NCBI RefSeq assembly: GCF_942548115.1
Contig: NZ_OW824151.1
Coordinates: 1,674,001 to 1,738,000, forward strand
Source: Aeromicrobium sp. Leaf245
Lineage (GTDB): Bacteria; Actinomycetota; Actinomycetes; Propionibacteriales; Nocardioidaceae
Length of the DNA: 64,000 nucleotides
Reading direction: 5' to 3'
This document shows, in pieces, positions 40,661 through 48,581 of the stretch. The translations under genes and the position numbers were made by a program. Positions within the stretch are counted from its first letter, which is position 1. Each line of letters begins with the position of its first letter. The notes under the pieces are model-generated. The model did not search any database. It was not told where the DNA came from and worked only from the letters and a program-made list of their open reading frames with translations.

Positions 40661-41362
40661 ATGGTGAGGTTCGAGGAGCTCGACTGGGCCGAGACCCCGT
40701 GGGGCCTCATCGTGCTGCGGCGGCGGTTCGACCTCGCCACCCAGCGCGACGTGCACGAGGTCAAGCTGGGCGACGACTACCTCATGTCGAGCCAGTTCAC
40801 CGTCAGCGAGCGGGCGCTCGCGACCCTGGGCCTCGACGCCGCCGACGGTGACGAGCTGTGCGTCCTGGTCGGTGGGCTGGGACTCGGCTACACCGCCTTC
40901 GAGGCGCTGCGCGACGACCGCGTCACCGAGCTGATCGTCGTGGACGCACTGGCTCCCGTCATCTCCTGGCACCGCGACGAGCTGTTCGACGACACCCGCG
41001 GTCTCGCCACGGACCCCCGCACCAGCCTGGTGCAGGACGACTTCTTCGACCTCGTGCGTGCCGAACGGCTCGAGCGGCCGGTCGACGTGCTGCTCGTCGA
41101 CATCGACCACGCACCCGACCGCGTGCTGCGCACCGACCACGGTGACTTCTACACCGTCGAGGGCCAGCAGGCGGCCGCGCGCATGCTCACGCCGGGCGGG
41201 ATCTTCGGGCTGTGGTCCGACGAGCCGCCGGACACCGAGTTCGTCGCCGTGATGCGCGCGGCGTTCGCCGAGGCCGAGGCGCACGTCGTCACGTTCGACA
41301 ACCCGCTGACCGGGGGAACGTCCACCGCGACGATCTACGTGGCCCGGCGCGACGCCGCCTGA
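40661..41362 (+). CDS. Spermidine-synthase-like (polyamine aminopropyltransferase fold) protein
   Basis: 233-aa class I Rossmann protein: DELCVLVGGLGLGYTAFEALRDDRVTELIVVDALAPVISWHRDEL (G-loop and acidic residue), TDPRTSLVQDDFFDLV, DVLLVDIDHAPDRVLRTDHGDFYTVEGQQAAARMLTPGGIFGLWSDEPPDTEFV. The catalytic aspartate region of aminopropyltransferases (DxxDH) has a rough counterpart in DIDHAP, but the polyamine-binding residues are not clearly conserved, so the substrate is unsure. ATG after a GAGGGG ribosome site. The gap upstream holds two strong palindromes. Confidence 0.75.
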   Translation: MVRFEELDWAETPWGLIVLRRRFDLATQRDVHEVKLGDDYLMSSQFTVSERALATLGLDAADGDELCVLVGGLGLGYTAFEALRDDRVTELIVVDALAPVISWHRDELFDDTRGLATDPRTSLVQDDFFDLVRAERLERPVDVLLVDIDHAPDRVLRTDHGDFYTVEGQQAAARMLTPGGIFGLWSDEPPDTEFVAVMRAAFAEAEAHVVTFDNPLTGGTSTATIYVARRDAA

Positions 41363-41368
41363 GCGTCG

Positions 41369-41408
41369 CGGCTGGTCAGTGGGGCTGGTCAGTGGGGCTG
41401 GTCAGTCG
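41369..41408 (+). repeat. Short tandem repeat (GCTGGTCAGTGGGG, about 2.6 units)
   Basis: A 14-bp unit is repeated between the stops of two convergent genes. Its last unit overlaps the stop region of the downstream gene. Confidence 0.7.
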
Positions 41409-41845
41409 GGGGTCGCCTCGTGGTGACGCCGGCCGCGCGTGCGCCGGTCCTCCTTCATCTCGGCCTCGAAGAGGTGCGGCTTGCCCTCCGCGAGGTCGTC
41501 GCGGGCGGCACGCTCCAGGTCGCGGAAGGTGGCGTAGTAGCCCTCGTCGTACTCCTCCACGAGCTGGAAGGTCCACCGGCCCTCGATGACGTTGCGGCCG
41601 ATGAGCTCGGTCTCGACCCGGTCGGCCAGCTCGGCGTGACCGGCCTCGCGCAGCATGTCGGCCGCCTCGCCGGCCTGAAGGTCCGCATGTCCGGACAGGC
41701 GGTGGAACGCGTACAGCGAGCCACGGGCCTCCTCGACGGCCTCGAGCGCCTCGCTCAGCTTCCCTAGCGCCTCGACCGTGGCGTCGGTGACGCCGTCGGG
41801 TCGACGGTGGCGGTCGGCGGGACGGTCCTGCTGCTCAGCGGTCAT
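41402..41845 (-). CDS. Conserved actinobacterial protein of unknown function
   Basis: 147-aa cytoplasmic protein. The conserved core reads ALGKLSEALEAVEEARGSLYAFHRLSGHADLQAGEAADMLREAGHAELADRVETELIGRNVIEGRWTFQLVEEYDEGYYATFRDLERAARDDLA. It is mostly helical. The GRWTFQLVEEYDEGYY segment is the most family-specific. The charged tail (EDRRTRGRRHHEATPD) is likely disordered. No function is known. The ATG was selected after a CTGAGCAGCAGG context; the open frame extends upstream but without family similarity. Confidence 0.72.
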   Translation of the reverse strand: MTAEQQDRPADRHRRPDGVTDATVEALGKLSEALEAVEEARGSLYAFHRLSGHADLQAGEAADMLREAGHAELADRVETELIGRNVIEGRWTFQLVEEYDEGYYATFRDLERAARDDLAEGKPHLFEAEMKEDRRTRGRRHHEATPD

Positions 41846-41936
41846 GTCTCCACCGTCGCACCATCGGACGATCGCGGCATCCGCTGCGAGGTCGCGCAGA
41901 CCTGCGGACCTTGGCGGGGTCGGCGAGACTCGAGGC

Positions 41937-43094
41937 ATGAGGCTTCTCGGACTGGGACTGGCGGCCGTGCTCGTGGCGGGCTGCTCCAGCGACACCGACC
42001 GCAGCGACGACGCGGAGGCCACGCCCGGCTCGACGTCGGCGTCGAGCGCGAGCGGCAACCCGCCGTTCGAGGTGGAGGAGATCGACGCCTTCGACGCCCC
42101 GTGGGCCATGACGTTCCTGCCCGGCAGTGGTGACCTGCTCGTGACCGAGCGCACCGGCACCCTGCACCTGCGCGACGCCGAGACCGGCGACCGCGTCGAG
42201 GTCGACGGCGTGCCCGACGTCGCGGTGGCGGGCCAAGGCGGTCTGGGCGACGTGGTCGCCGGGCCGACCTTCGAGGACGACCAGCAGGTGTTCCTCAGCT
42301 GGGTGGAGCCCGGCTCCGGAGGCAGTGGCGCCGTCGTCGGCCGCGCGACGCTCGAGACGTCCGACGACGAGGCGTCGCTGGCCGACCTCGAGGTCATCTG
42401 GCGCCAGACGCCCAAGGTCTCGGGCAACGGGCACTTCTCGCACCGCATCGCCGTGGACCCCGACGGCGAGCACCTGTTCGTGTCGTCGGGTGACCGGCAG
42501 AAGAAGACGCCGGCGCAAGACACGTCGAACACACTGGGCACGATCGTGCGGCTCACGCTCGACGGCGAGCCGGCCGAGGGCAACCCGCTGGCCGACGAGG
42601 GCGGCGCCTCGGCCGAGATCTGGAGCTACGGGCACCGCAACCCGCTGGGCCTTGAGTTCGCTCCGGACGGCACCCTCTGGTCCAGCGAGATGGGTCCCGA
42701 GGGCGGCGACGAGCTGAACGTGATCGAGAAGGGCGCCAACTACGGCTGGCCCGAGGCGTCGAACGGCAGCGACTACGGCGGTGGCGAGATCCCCGACCAC
42801 GCCGACGGCGACGGCTTCGAGGCGCCGAAGACCGGCTGGACGCCGTCGATCTCCCCGGGCAGCCTGATGATCTACACCGGCGACCTGTTCCCGGAGTGGA
42901 CGGGCGACGCGTTCCTCGGCGCGCTGTCCGGCGAGGCGCTCGTGCGGGTCGACGTCGACGGCACCACCGCGGGCGACGACGAGACGCTCTGGGACGGCGA
43001 GCGCGTCCGCGCCGTCGAGCAGGCCCCCGACGGCTCCATCTGGATCCTGGAGGACGAGGGCTCCGGCCGCCTGCTCCGCCTCGCCCCCGCCTGA
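41937..43094 (+). CDS. PQQ-dependent sugar dehydrogenase family lipoprotein
   Basis: Exported lipoprotein of 385 aa. The signal is MRLLGLGLAAVLVAGCSSDTDRS, lipobox VAGC. A Ser/Asp-rich linker is followed by a six-bladed beta-propeller of the sorbosone/aldose dehydrogenase type: DAPWAMTFLPGSGDLLVTERTGTLHLRD, GGLGDVVAGPTFEDDQQVFLSWVEPG, GNGHFSHRIAVDPDGEHLFVSSGDRQ, SYGHRNPLGLEFAPDGTLWSSEMGPEGGDELNVIEKGANYGWPE and GWTPSISPGSLMIYTGDLFPEWTGDAFLGALSGEALVRV. The HRNPxG and GANYGWP motifs are hallmarks of this family. Probably oxidises sugars in the cell envelope; no PQQ genes are in the window. Confidence 0.92.
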   Translation: MRLLGLGLAAVLVAGCSSDTDRSDDAEATPGSTSASSASGNPPFEVEEIDAFDAPWAMTFLPGSGDLLVTERTGTLHLRDAETGDRVEVDGVPDVAVAGQGGLGDVVAGPTFEDDQQVFLSWVEPGSGGSGAVVGRATLETSDDEASLADLEVIWRQTPKVSGNGHFSHRIAVDPDGEHLFVSSGDRQKKTPAQDTSNTLGTIVRLTLDGEPAEGNPLADEGGASAEIWSYGHRNPLGLEFAPDGTLWSSEMGPEGGDELNVIEKGANYGWPEASNGSDYGGGEIPDHADGDGFEAPKTGWTPSISPGSLMIYTGDLFPEWTGDAFLGALSGEALVRVDVDGTTAGDDETLWDGERVRAVEQAPDGSIWILEDEGSGRLLRLAPA

Positions 43095-43100
43095 CGGCGG

Positions 43101-43134
43101 TGGGTGATTCCCAGGTCGACCTGGGAATCACCCA
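43101..43134. repeat. Perfect 34-bp palindrome
   Basis: TGGGTGATTCCCAGGTC is followed directly by its complement. It starts 7 bp after the dehydrogenase stop, where a terminator is expected, but has no T-run. As DNA it could also be a protein-binding dyad. It shares GATTCCCA with the palindrome at 40419-40450. Confidence 0.8.
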
Positions 43135-43228
43135 GCGTTCTGAGGCGGCTGGCCCTTCGCTCGCCGCTGCGCTGCTCGGTCCGGCTCTGAGGTGCTGCTG
43201 TGACGCTCCGGCCGTCCTTTCACGTGCT

Positions 43229-43578
43229 GCTGCGTCGCTGTGAGTCCGAGTGGGTGTGGTCTCCGAAAGGCCTCGACCGGAGCAAGGATTCTCCTTCTGC
43301 GTGGAACGGTCCACGAGAAGGGAGAATCTCTGCCCACCCACCCACCGCACGACGCGGCCCGGCCGACGCAGGATTCTGCCTTCGCGTGCAGAGACCCGAA
43401 CGATGTTGCGTTCACGACGGGATCCCGTAGCGAACGCAGCATCCTTCGACCCATCACCCACGAACGCAGAACCTTGCGACCCCCGAGCCGCGCTCCGAGT
43501 GCTCGCCCGAGCCCGGACCCGTCCGCCGGTCGAGGCCCTTTCGGAGACCGCTCCCACTCGTAGCCACGGTGACGCAGC
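43229..43578. repeat. Intergenic inverted-repeat element, copy B (MITE-like, no ORF)
   Basis: The 602-bp gap between the dehydrogenase and the SDR gene holds no gene. It contains a 350-bp element bounded by 52/53-bp inverted repeats (43229-43280 and 43526-43578); the inner 23 bases, GGTCTCCGAAAGGCCTCGAC plus CGG, match exactly apart from one inserted C. The interior has a palindromic unit at 43288-43327 (GATTCTCC-TTCTGCGTGGA and complement) and a 119-bp block (43362-43480) that is the reverse complement of copy A near tRNA-Val. The ends equal those of copy C. No transposase is present. Confidence 0.8.
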
Positions 43579-43696
43579 CGTAGGCCAAGACCCAGCCGAG
43601 GGAGCTCCGCAGCAAGCGGTGGTCCAGCCGAGCGACGCAGCAGCAGTCGAGACCCCGGCCACGACGACGCCCCAGCCGGCGAGAGCCCTTCGACGC

Positions 43697-44653
43697 TCAG
43701 CGCACGGGGTGACCGGCCTCGGCCAGCAGCTCGACCGACCGGTCCCAGAGAGCGCGGGCCGCGTCGGGGTCGAGGGCGTAGGCCCGGACGCCGTGCACGC
43801 CGTCGACGATCTGGTCGACGACCTCGGCCTCGTGGCAGTCCTCGAAGTAGCGACCACCCGAGCCGACCACCTCGGGGTGGACGGCGAGCAGCACCGACGT
43901 CGCCGCGCCCTGCTCGGGGGTCTTCACGACGCCCGAACCGGCCGTCTGCCGCTTGAGGTCCTCCAGGTGCGAGGGGTCCCAGTGCTTCTGCAGGCCCGTC
44001 CAGATGCCGCCGGGCATGAGGGCGTCCGCGGTGATCCCCTCGTCGGCCCACCGACGGGTCAGCTCGACGGCGAAGAGCACGTTGGCCGTCTTCGACTGCC
44101 CGTAGGCGAGTCCTGGGTCGTAGGCGCGCCGCTCGAACATCAGGTCGTCGAGCACGACGGGGGAGGACCCGTGGCCGCTGGAGGAGACGACGACCACCCG
44201 GGCCGCGTCGGCGTCGGCGAGCGCGTCGTGCAGACCGAGCGTCAGGGCGAAGTGGCCGAGGTGGTTGGTCGCGAGCTGGAGCTCCCAGCCGTGCTTCGTC
44301 GTGCGGTGCGGCGTGTCCATGACGCCGGCGTTGTTCACGAGCACGTCGAGCGGGCCCTCCCAGGCCGCGACGAACGCGTCGACGGAGTCGAGGTCGGTGA
44401 GGTCGAGGTGTGCGCCCCGGACCTGAGTGTTGCCCGTGGTGCCGACGACGTCCGCGGCGGCGCGCTCGGCGGCCGCCAGGTCGCGGGTCGCGATCGTCAC
44501 GGACGCATCGGCCGACGCGAGCGCACGCGCCGTCTCGATGCCGATGCCCGACGCTCCTCCGGTCACGACGACGGTGCGCCCGGTGAGGTCGATCCCGTCG
44601 ACGACCTCGAGGGCCGTGCTGTGGGCGCCGAGGTCGGCCAGTGGTGTGGTCAT
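43697..44653 (-). CDS. Short-chain dehydrogenase/reductase
   Basis: NAD(P)-dependent SDR of 318 aa, extended by about 20 N-terminal residues (MTTPLADLGAHSTALEVVDGIDLTGRTV). The cofactor motif is TGGASGIGIETARALASADASVTIATRDLAAAERAA (Arg after beta-2 suggests NADP+); NNAGVMDTP; VVVSSSGHGSSP and catalytic YGQSKTANVLFAVEL (YxxxK). It closes with DALMPGGIWTGLQKHWD. It resembles retinol-dehydrogenase-like/oxidoreductase SDRs; substrate unknown. The ATG overlaps the stop of the photolyase-like gene (ATGA), indicating one transcript. Confidence 0.92.
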   Translation of the reverse strand: MTTPLADLGAHSTALEVVDGIDLTGRTVVVTGGASGIGIETARALASADASVTIATRDLAAAERAAADVVGTTGNTQVRGAHLDLTDLDSVDAFVAAWEGPLDVLVNNAGVMDTPHRTTKHGWELQLATNHLGHFALTLGLHDALADADAARVVVVSSSGHGSSPVVLDDLMFERRAYDPGLAYGQSKTANVLFAVELTRRWADEGITADALMPGGIWTGLQKHWDPSHLEDLKRQTAGSGVVKTPEQGAATSVLLAVHPEVVGSGGRYFEDCHEAEVVDQIVDGVHGVRAYALDPDAARALWDRSVELLAEAGHPVR

Positions 44654-45876
44654 CGGTGGACTCCCTTGCGCCAGGCGCTGTACGAGGTGAGACGTTGCGA
44701 GGTCGGTCGCTCCAGCCACCGCCACGGGTGGACCACCGCGAGGTCGAGGTGCGCCGCCCGGTTCGTGAACCACGGCACCGGCGCGAAGGTGGCGGCAAGC
44801 GGTCGGCCGGCCAGCTCCTCGCCGACGTCGCCGAGCCGCACCTCGACGTCACGACGGGACGCGAGGTCGGCCAGGCACTCGGCGAGGAACACGAGCCGCT
44901 TGCCGGACAGGCGCAGCTCGCGCAGCTTCGGCTCGTCGAAGACGTAGACCACCGGGAGGTCGGGTTGGGCCACGAGGGCGGGGTCGGCGTCGCCGAGCGA
45001 CTCGGGCGTGAGCCAGACGGCCTCGGGCGTTCCCTCGACCACCGGTGAGTCCGGACCCGGGCCAGGTGCGCCGGCGGCGTGCCCGACGCGGACCGGGGCG
45101 TGCTCGACATCGGGCCCGGGCGTGGCGTCCGGCCACCCCTGGATCGGACACGCGTCGCGGAGGGCGCACCCCCGGCACAGCTCGGGGGCTCTCTTCTCGA
45201 CCTGCCAGCGGCTGAAGCCGTAGGGCTTTCCGGTGCCCGCGCCGACGGTCCACTGCCAGCCGAGCCGGTTGGCGGCGCGCGAACCGTCGAGCAGGTGCCG
45301 GTAGAAGTGGTCCTCGCCCGCACGCCAGTCGCGTCCGTGCCTGACGGTCCAGTGGGAGGCGAACCACATGCGCGTCTGGTTCACGAGCCAGCCGTCGGTC
45401 TCCAGCGACGTCTGCACCCAGTCGATGCAGGCCATCTGCTCGTCCCAGTCGGGGTCGACGTCGGGGTGCGGCGGCTCCCGGCGCAGGGGCTCGCGCATGG
45501 CGGGTCCGAGCCGGGCGTAGACATGGCGGGCGTACTCCTGCCAGAGCAGCTCGTCGCGGTAGCGGCGGCGGTCCGCCGCGGGAGCGTCGGCCACGGCGTC
45601 CCACATCGTCGGCAGGTCCAGCAGGCCGTGGGTGATGTACGGCGAGAGCCGGCTGGCGCCCCGCCGAGACTCCGGCAGCACGGTCGAGCGCGAACGCGCG
45701 TAGCCCGCGACGTCGAGGGTCGCGAGGGCGGTGTCGGCCGCGGTCTGCCCGCCGCGGTGCCCGCCGGGGCGGACGGCGTCGGGTCCCTCGAGCGTCAGGC
45801 TGCCGAGGTGCTCGGCCACCCACGCCACGACCGCGTCGGTGTCGTCGACCGGCGGCAACGGGGGGAGCGAGGGCAC
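44650..45876 (-). CDS. Photolyase/cryptochrome-family protein with permuted domain order
   Basis: 408-aa flavoprotein. The FAD-binding domain of photolyases is N-terminal here: ARSRSTVLPESRRGASRLSPYITHGLLDLPTMWDAVAD, RYRDELLWQEYARHVYARLG, IDWVQTSLETDGWLVNQTRMWFASHWTVRHGRDWRAGEDHFYRHLLDGSRAANRLGWQWTVGAGTGKPYGFSRWQVEKR. A Cys cluster, CRGCALRDACP, follows. The C-terminal 150 residues contain AVWLTPESLGDADPALVAQPDLPVVYVFDEPKLRELRLSGKRLVFLAECLADL, which resembles the alpha/beta antenna domain that is normally N-terminal (VWFRRDLR.. then VFVFD...RxxFLxESLxDL). DNA repair or light sensing is inferred, not shown. It overlaps the SDR gene. Confidence 0.85.
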   Translation of the reverse strand: MPSLPPLPPVDDTDAVVAWVAEHLGSLTLEGPDAVRPGGHRGGQTAADTALATLDVAGYARSRSTVLPESRRGASRLSPYITHGLLDLPTMWDAVADAPAADRRRYRDELLWQEYARHVYARLGPAMREPLRREPPHPDVDPDWDEQMACIDWVQTSLETDGWLVNQTRMWFASHWTVRHGRDWRAGEDHFYRHLLDGSRAANRLGWQWTVGAGTGKPYGFSRWQVEKRAPELCRGCALRDACPIQGWPDATPGPDVEHAPVRVGHAAGAPGPGPDSPVVEGTPEAVWLTPESLGDADPALVAQPDLPVVYVFDEPKLRELRLSGKRLVFLAECLADLASRRDVEVRLGDVGEELAGRPLAATFAPVPWFTNRAAHLDLAVVHPWRWLERPTSQRLTSYSAWRKGVHR

Positions 45877-45980
45877 GCGACCAGCGTGCCACCGGCCGAG
45901 CCGCCCGACGACTCGAAACGAGGCGAACCGGGACGCTCTTCCCAGAGGCGCACCCCGGCGGGCTGTCCTAACCTGGCTTG

Positions 45981-47657
45981 ATGGCCGAACGCTTGAACGA
46001 CCGCTACGAGCTGGGCGAGGTCCTGGGCTCCGGCGGCATGGGTCAGGTCTACCGCGCCCGCGACCTTCGCCTCGGTCGCGACGTGGCCGTCAAGGTCCTG
46101 CGCGGCGACCGCGTCGGCGACGACGCCGCTCGGGCGAGGTTCATGGCGGAGGCCCGGACGTCGGGCCTGCTGAACCACCCCGGCATCGCGACGGTCCACG
46201 ACGTCGGCGAGGACGACGCGAGCCCCGACGGCGACCCCTTCATCGTCATGCAGCTCGTCGAGGGCGTCCCGCTGTCGGACGTGCTGCGACGGCGCGGTGC
46301 GCTGGGCGTCGAGCCCGTCGAGCGGCTCCTCGGTGGTGTCGGCGACGCGCTCGCCGCGGCGCACGAGGCCGGAGTGGTGCACCGCGACGTCAAGCCCGCC
46401 AACATCGTGCTGTCCACCGACTCGCGGCCGGTGCTCGTGGACTTTGGCATCGCCCTGGGGGTGGCGCCGGAGCCGCTCACCGAGACCGGTGCCGTGCTCG
46501 GGACGGTCGAGTACATCAGCCCGGAGCAGGCACGCGGACAGACCGCCACGGGCGCGTCCGACGTCTACTCGCTCGGTCTGGTCGCCTACCAGTGCCTCAC
46601 CGGCACGTCGCCGTTCCGCCGCGAGACGTCCGTGGCCGCAGCGCTGGCCCAGGTGAGCGAGGAGCTCCCGGCGCTGCCCGCGTCGGTGCCGGACGAGCTG
46701 GCGCGCCTGGTCGTGGCGATGACGGCCAAGGATCCTGCGCTGCGCCCGACCGCTGCACAGGTTCGCGACACCGTGGAGCGCAGCACCGGCGGAGCGACGT
46801 CGGTGATCCCCGCGCTGACCGACGCGCCGACCGGCCCGATGACGGTCGCGCACACCGGTCCGGCGACCGTCGTCTCGCCCGCACCGCTGGCGGCTGCCGG
46901 GGCGGCGTCGGCGACCACGCAGGTGCCGGCGCAGGACGACGAGCGACGGCGCGGTGCCACCCGGACACGGATGTTCGCCGGTGTGGCCGCCCTGGCCGTC
47001 GTCGCGCTGCTGATCGGCATGAGCGGCGGGCTGTTCGGCGGCGTGTTCGGTGGGGACGACCCCACCGTGCCCGACGTCGTCGGCCGGTCGGTCGACGACG
47101 CCACCGACGAGGTCGAGGACGCTGGCGGGCGAGTGCGCATCACGGAGGTCGACGCCCCGGACGTCGAGAAGGGCGTCGTGGCCGCGCAGAGTCCTCGCGC
47201 CGGTGGGCCGCTCGCCGACGGTGACGTGGTCACCCTCGAGGTGGCCTCCGGCTTCGTCTCGGTGCCCGACGACCTGGTGGGCACGTCGGTCGACGACGCC
47301 ACCGACGCGCTCGAGAAGCTCGGCTTCGACGTGAAGACCTCCCCGGTCGCGTCGGCTGAGCCGGCGGGCACGGTGTTGGCGCTCGACCGCACGGGTCGCC
47401 AGGAGGTGGGCGCGACCGTCACGTTGTCGGTCTCGTCGGGCTCCGGGTCGGGCACGTCCGGCGGGGAGGACCCGGCCGAGCCCAGGGAGAAGAAGCCCGA
47501 GGAGCCGAAGGGCGAGGAGAAGAAGGAGCCCAAGGAGGAGAAGCCGGCGAAGCCGAAGGACGAGGAGCCGTCCGAGACCGTCGAGCCGATCGAGGAGACC
47601 GCCGAGCAGGCGGACACGACGGCCGGTGGGAAGGGCAAGGGCCAGGGCAGGCCCTGA
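45981..47657 (+). CDS. Serine/threonine protein kinase with two PASTA domains
   Basis: Membrane receptor-like kinase of 558 aa. The cytoplasmic kinase has GSGGMGQVYRARD (P-loop), DVAVKVL (Lys), HRDVKPANIVL, DFGIALG (DFG), and GTVEYISPEQARG with activation-loop Thr. A Pro/Ala/Thr-rich juxtamembrane region follows, then one TM helix MFAGVAALAVVALLIGMSGGLFGGVF at about residue 335. Outside are two PASTA domains (PTVPDVVGRSVDDATDEVEDAGGRV and VSVPDDLVGTSVDDATDALEKLGFDV), fewer than in PknB. The tail is strongly Glu/Lys-rich (REKKPEEPKGEEKKEPKEEK...). PknB-type kinases sense peptidoglycan fragments. ATG chosen; a TTG precedes it. Confidence 0.95.
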   Translation: MAERLNDRYELGEVLGSGGMGQVYRARDLRLGRDVAVKVLRGDRVGDDAARARFMAEARTSGLLNHPGIATVHDVGEDDASPDGDPFIVMQLVEGVPLSDVLRRRGALGVEPVERLLGGVGDALAAAHEAGVVHRDVKPANIVLSTDSRPVLVDFGIALGVAPEPLTETGAVLGTVEYISPEQARGQTATGASDVYSLGLVAYQCLTGTSPFRRETSVAAALAQVSEELPALPASVPDELARLVVAMTAKDPALRPTAAQVRDTVERSTGGATSVIPALTDAPTGPMTVAHTGPATVVSPAPLAAAGAASATTQVPAQDDERRRGATRTRMFAGVAALAVVALLIGMSGGLFGGVFGGDDPTVPDVVGRSVDDATDEVEDAGGRVRITEVDAPDVEKGVVAAQSPRAGGPLADGDVVTLEVASGFVSVPDDLVGTSVDDATDALEKLGFDVKTSPVASAEPAGTVLALDRTGRQEVGATVTLSVSSGSGSGTSGGEDPAEPREKKPEEPKGEEKKEPKEEKPAKPKDEEPSETVEPIEETAEQADTTAGGKGKGQGRP

Positions 47658-47675
47658 CCGTTCGGGACGCCGCGG

Positions 47676-48503
47676 TCAGTCGGTGCTCAGGGACGACAGG
47701 CGCAGCACGGGCCAGCCGATCTCGGTGCGCCAGGCAGTCGGTTCGGACGTGTCGCGCGGGCCGACCAGGTACGTCTCGTGCACGACGTCGCCGATGGTGA
47801 GGACGTGCTCGCCGACCCAGGAGCCCAGTCGGGCGTAGGACTCGTCGATGGTCCCGTGGTCACCCTCGTGCACGACCACGGCCAGCTCGACGGCCGGGAG
47901 GTCGAGAACCTCCACGCCCGCCACGGGGTTGACCCGGGCGTCGTGGTCGACCGTGTACTCGAGACTGACCGAACCCGTGCCGTCGGCGAAGAGTGCGTTG
48001 GCGTACCGGCCCGACAGCGGGCCGCGACGTGACGCAGGCTCCACGGCGGCGTCGAGGACCGCGACGGCAGCGTCGTACCAGTCGAGGACGTCGTCGTGGT
48101 CAACGGTCGCGCGTACCGCGGCGACCGACCGCGACGGCAGGGTGCGCAGCTCGACCACGGGATCGGGGTCGGGCTGCAGCAGCCGGTGCAGGGCGGTGAC
48201 GGTCGACCGGGTCCGCGCGAGCTCGGCTTCGAGCCGCTGGAGGTGCTCGGCGATGATCGACGACCGCTGCGCCGGGTCGTCGGTCGCCATGACCGTCTTC
48301 ACCTGGGGGAGCGGAAGGTCGAGCTCGCGCAGACGGTGGATGACGCGCGCCGTGGCGATCTGCTCGTGGGTGTAGCGGCGGTACCCGCTGGAGGCGTCCA
48401 CCTCGGCCGGCTCGAGCACGCCGGCCTGGTGGTAGTGGCGCAGCGTGCGGATCGACAGGTGAGTCAGGGCGGCGAAGTCGCCGATCGTCATGGCGCTGCT
48501 CAT
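47676..48503 (-). CDS. MerR-family regulator with GyrI-like effector domain
   Basis: 275-aa regulator: HTH MTIGDFAALTHLSIRTLRHYHQAGVLEPAEVDASSGYRRYTHEQIATARVIHRLRELDLPLPQVKTVM, coiled coil (AEHLQRLEAELARTRSTVTALHRLL), and a C-terminal GyrI/AraC-effector-binding fold (LRTLPSRSVAAVRATVDHDDVLDWYDAAVAVLDAAV ... SVSLEYTVDHDARVNPVAGVEVLDLPAVELAVVVHEGDHGTIDESYARLGSWVGEH), as in BmrR/TipA-type small-molecule sensors. It is divergent from an NTF2-like gene across a mirror-image promoter with two MerR dyads and 19-bp spacers. The geometry places the predicted RNA start at or near the ATG (leaderless mRNA). Confidence 0.93.
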   Translation of the reverse strand: MSSAMTIGDFAALTHLSIRTLRHYHQAGVLEPAEVDASSGYRRYTHEQIATARVIHRLRELDLPLPQVKTVMATDDPAQRSSIIAEHLQRLEAELARTRSTVTALHRLLQPDPDPVVELRTLPSRSVAAVRATVDHDDVLDWYDAAVAVLDAAVEPASRRGPLSGRYANALFADGTGSVSLEYTVDHDARVNPVAGVEVLDLPAVELAVVVHEGDHGTIDESYARLGSWVGEHVLTIGDVVHETYLVGPRDTSEPTAWRTEIGWPVLRLSSLSTD

Positions 48504-48509
48504 GCTCAC

Positions 48510-48540
48510 ACTCTGCACCCTCTCCCTGCTGGAGGGTCCA
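48510..48540 (-). promoter_or_regulatory. MerR-type promoter and operator for the merR-like gene
   Basis: On the minus strand: -35 TGGACC (48540-48535), a 19-bp spacer containing the dyad ACCCTC-N9-GAGGGT (48517-48537), and -10 CAGAGT (48515-48510), followed by GTGAGC and the ATG at 48503. The overlong 19-bp spacer with the operator between the hexamers is the hallmark of MerR activation. Confidence 0.8.
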
Positions 48541-48544
48541 GTGC

Positions 48545-48575
48545 TTGACCCTCCAGCAGGGAGAGGGTCCACGGT
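48545..48575 (+). promoter_or_regulatory. MerR-type promoter and operator for the NTF2-like gene
   Basis: -35 TTGACC (48545-48550), a 19-bp spacer with the dyad ACCCTC-N9-GAGGGT (48548-48568), then -10 CACGGT (48570-48575), followed by CGTGCC and the ATG at 48582. It mirrors the promoter of the divergent regulator gene almost base for base. Confidence 0.8.
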
Positions 48576-48581
48576 CGTGCC

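Noticed and set aside
43240..43563. Reading frames through copy B of the repeat (also in copies A and C)
   Set aside because: Similar peptide fragments in different copies come from similar DNA; frames are interrupted and lie on palindromes, so no protein is claimed.
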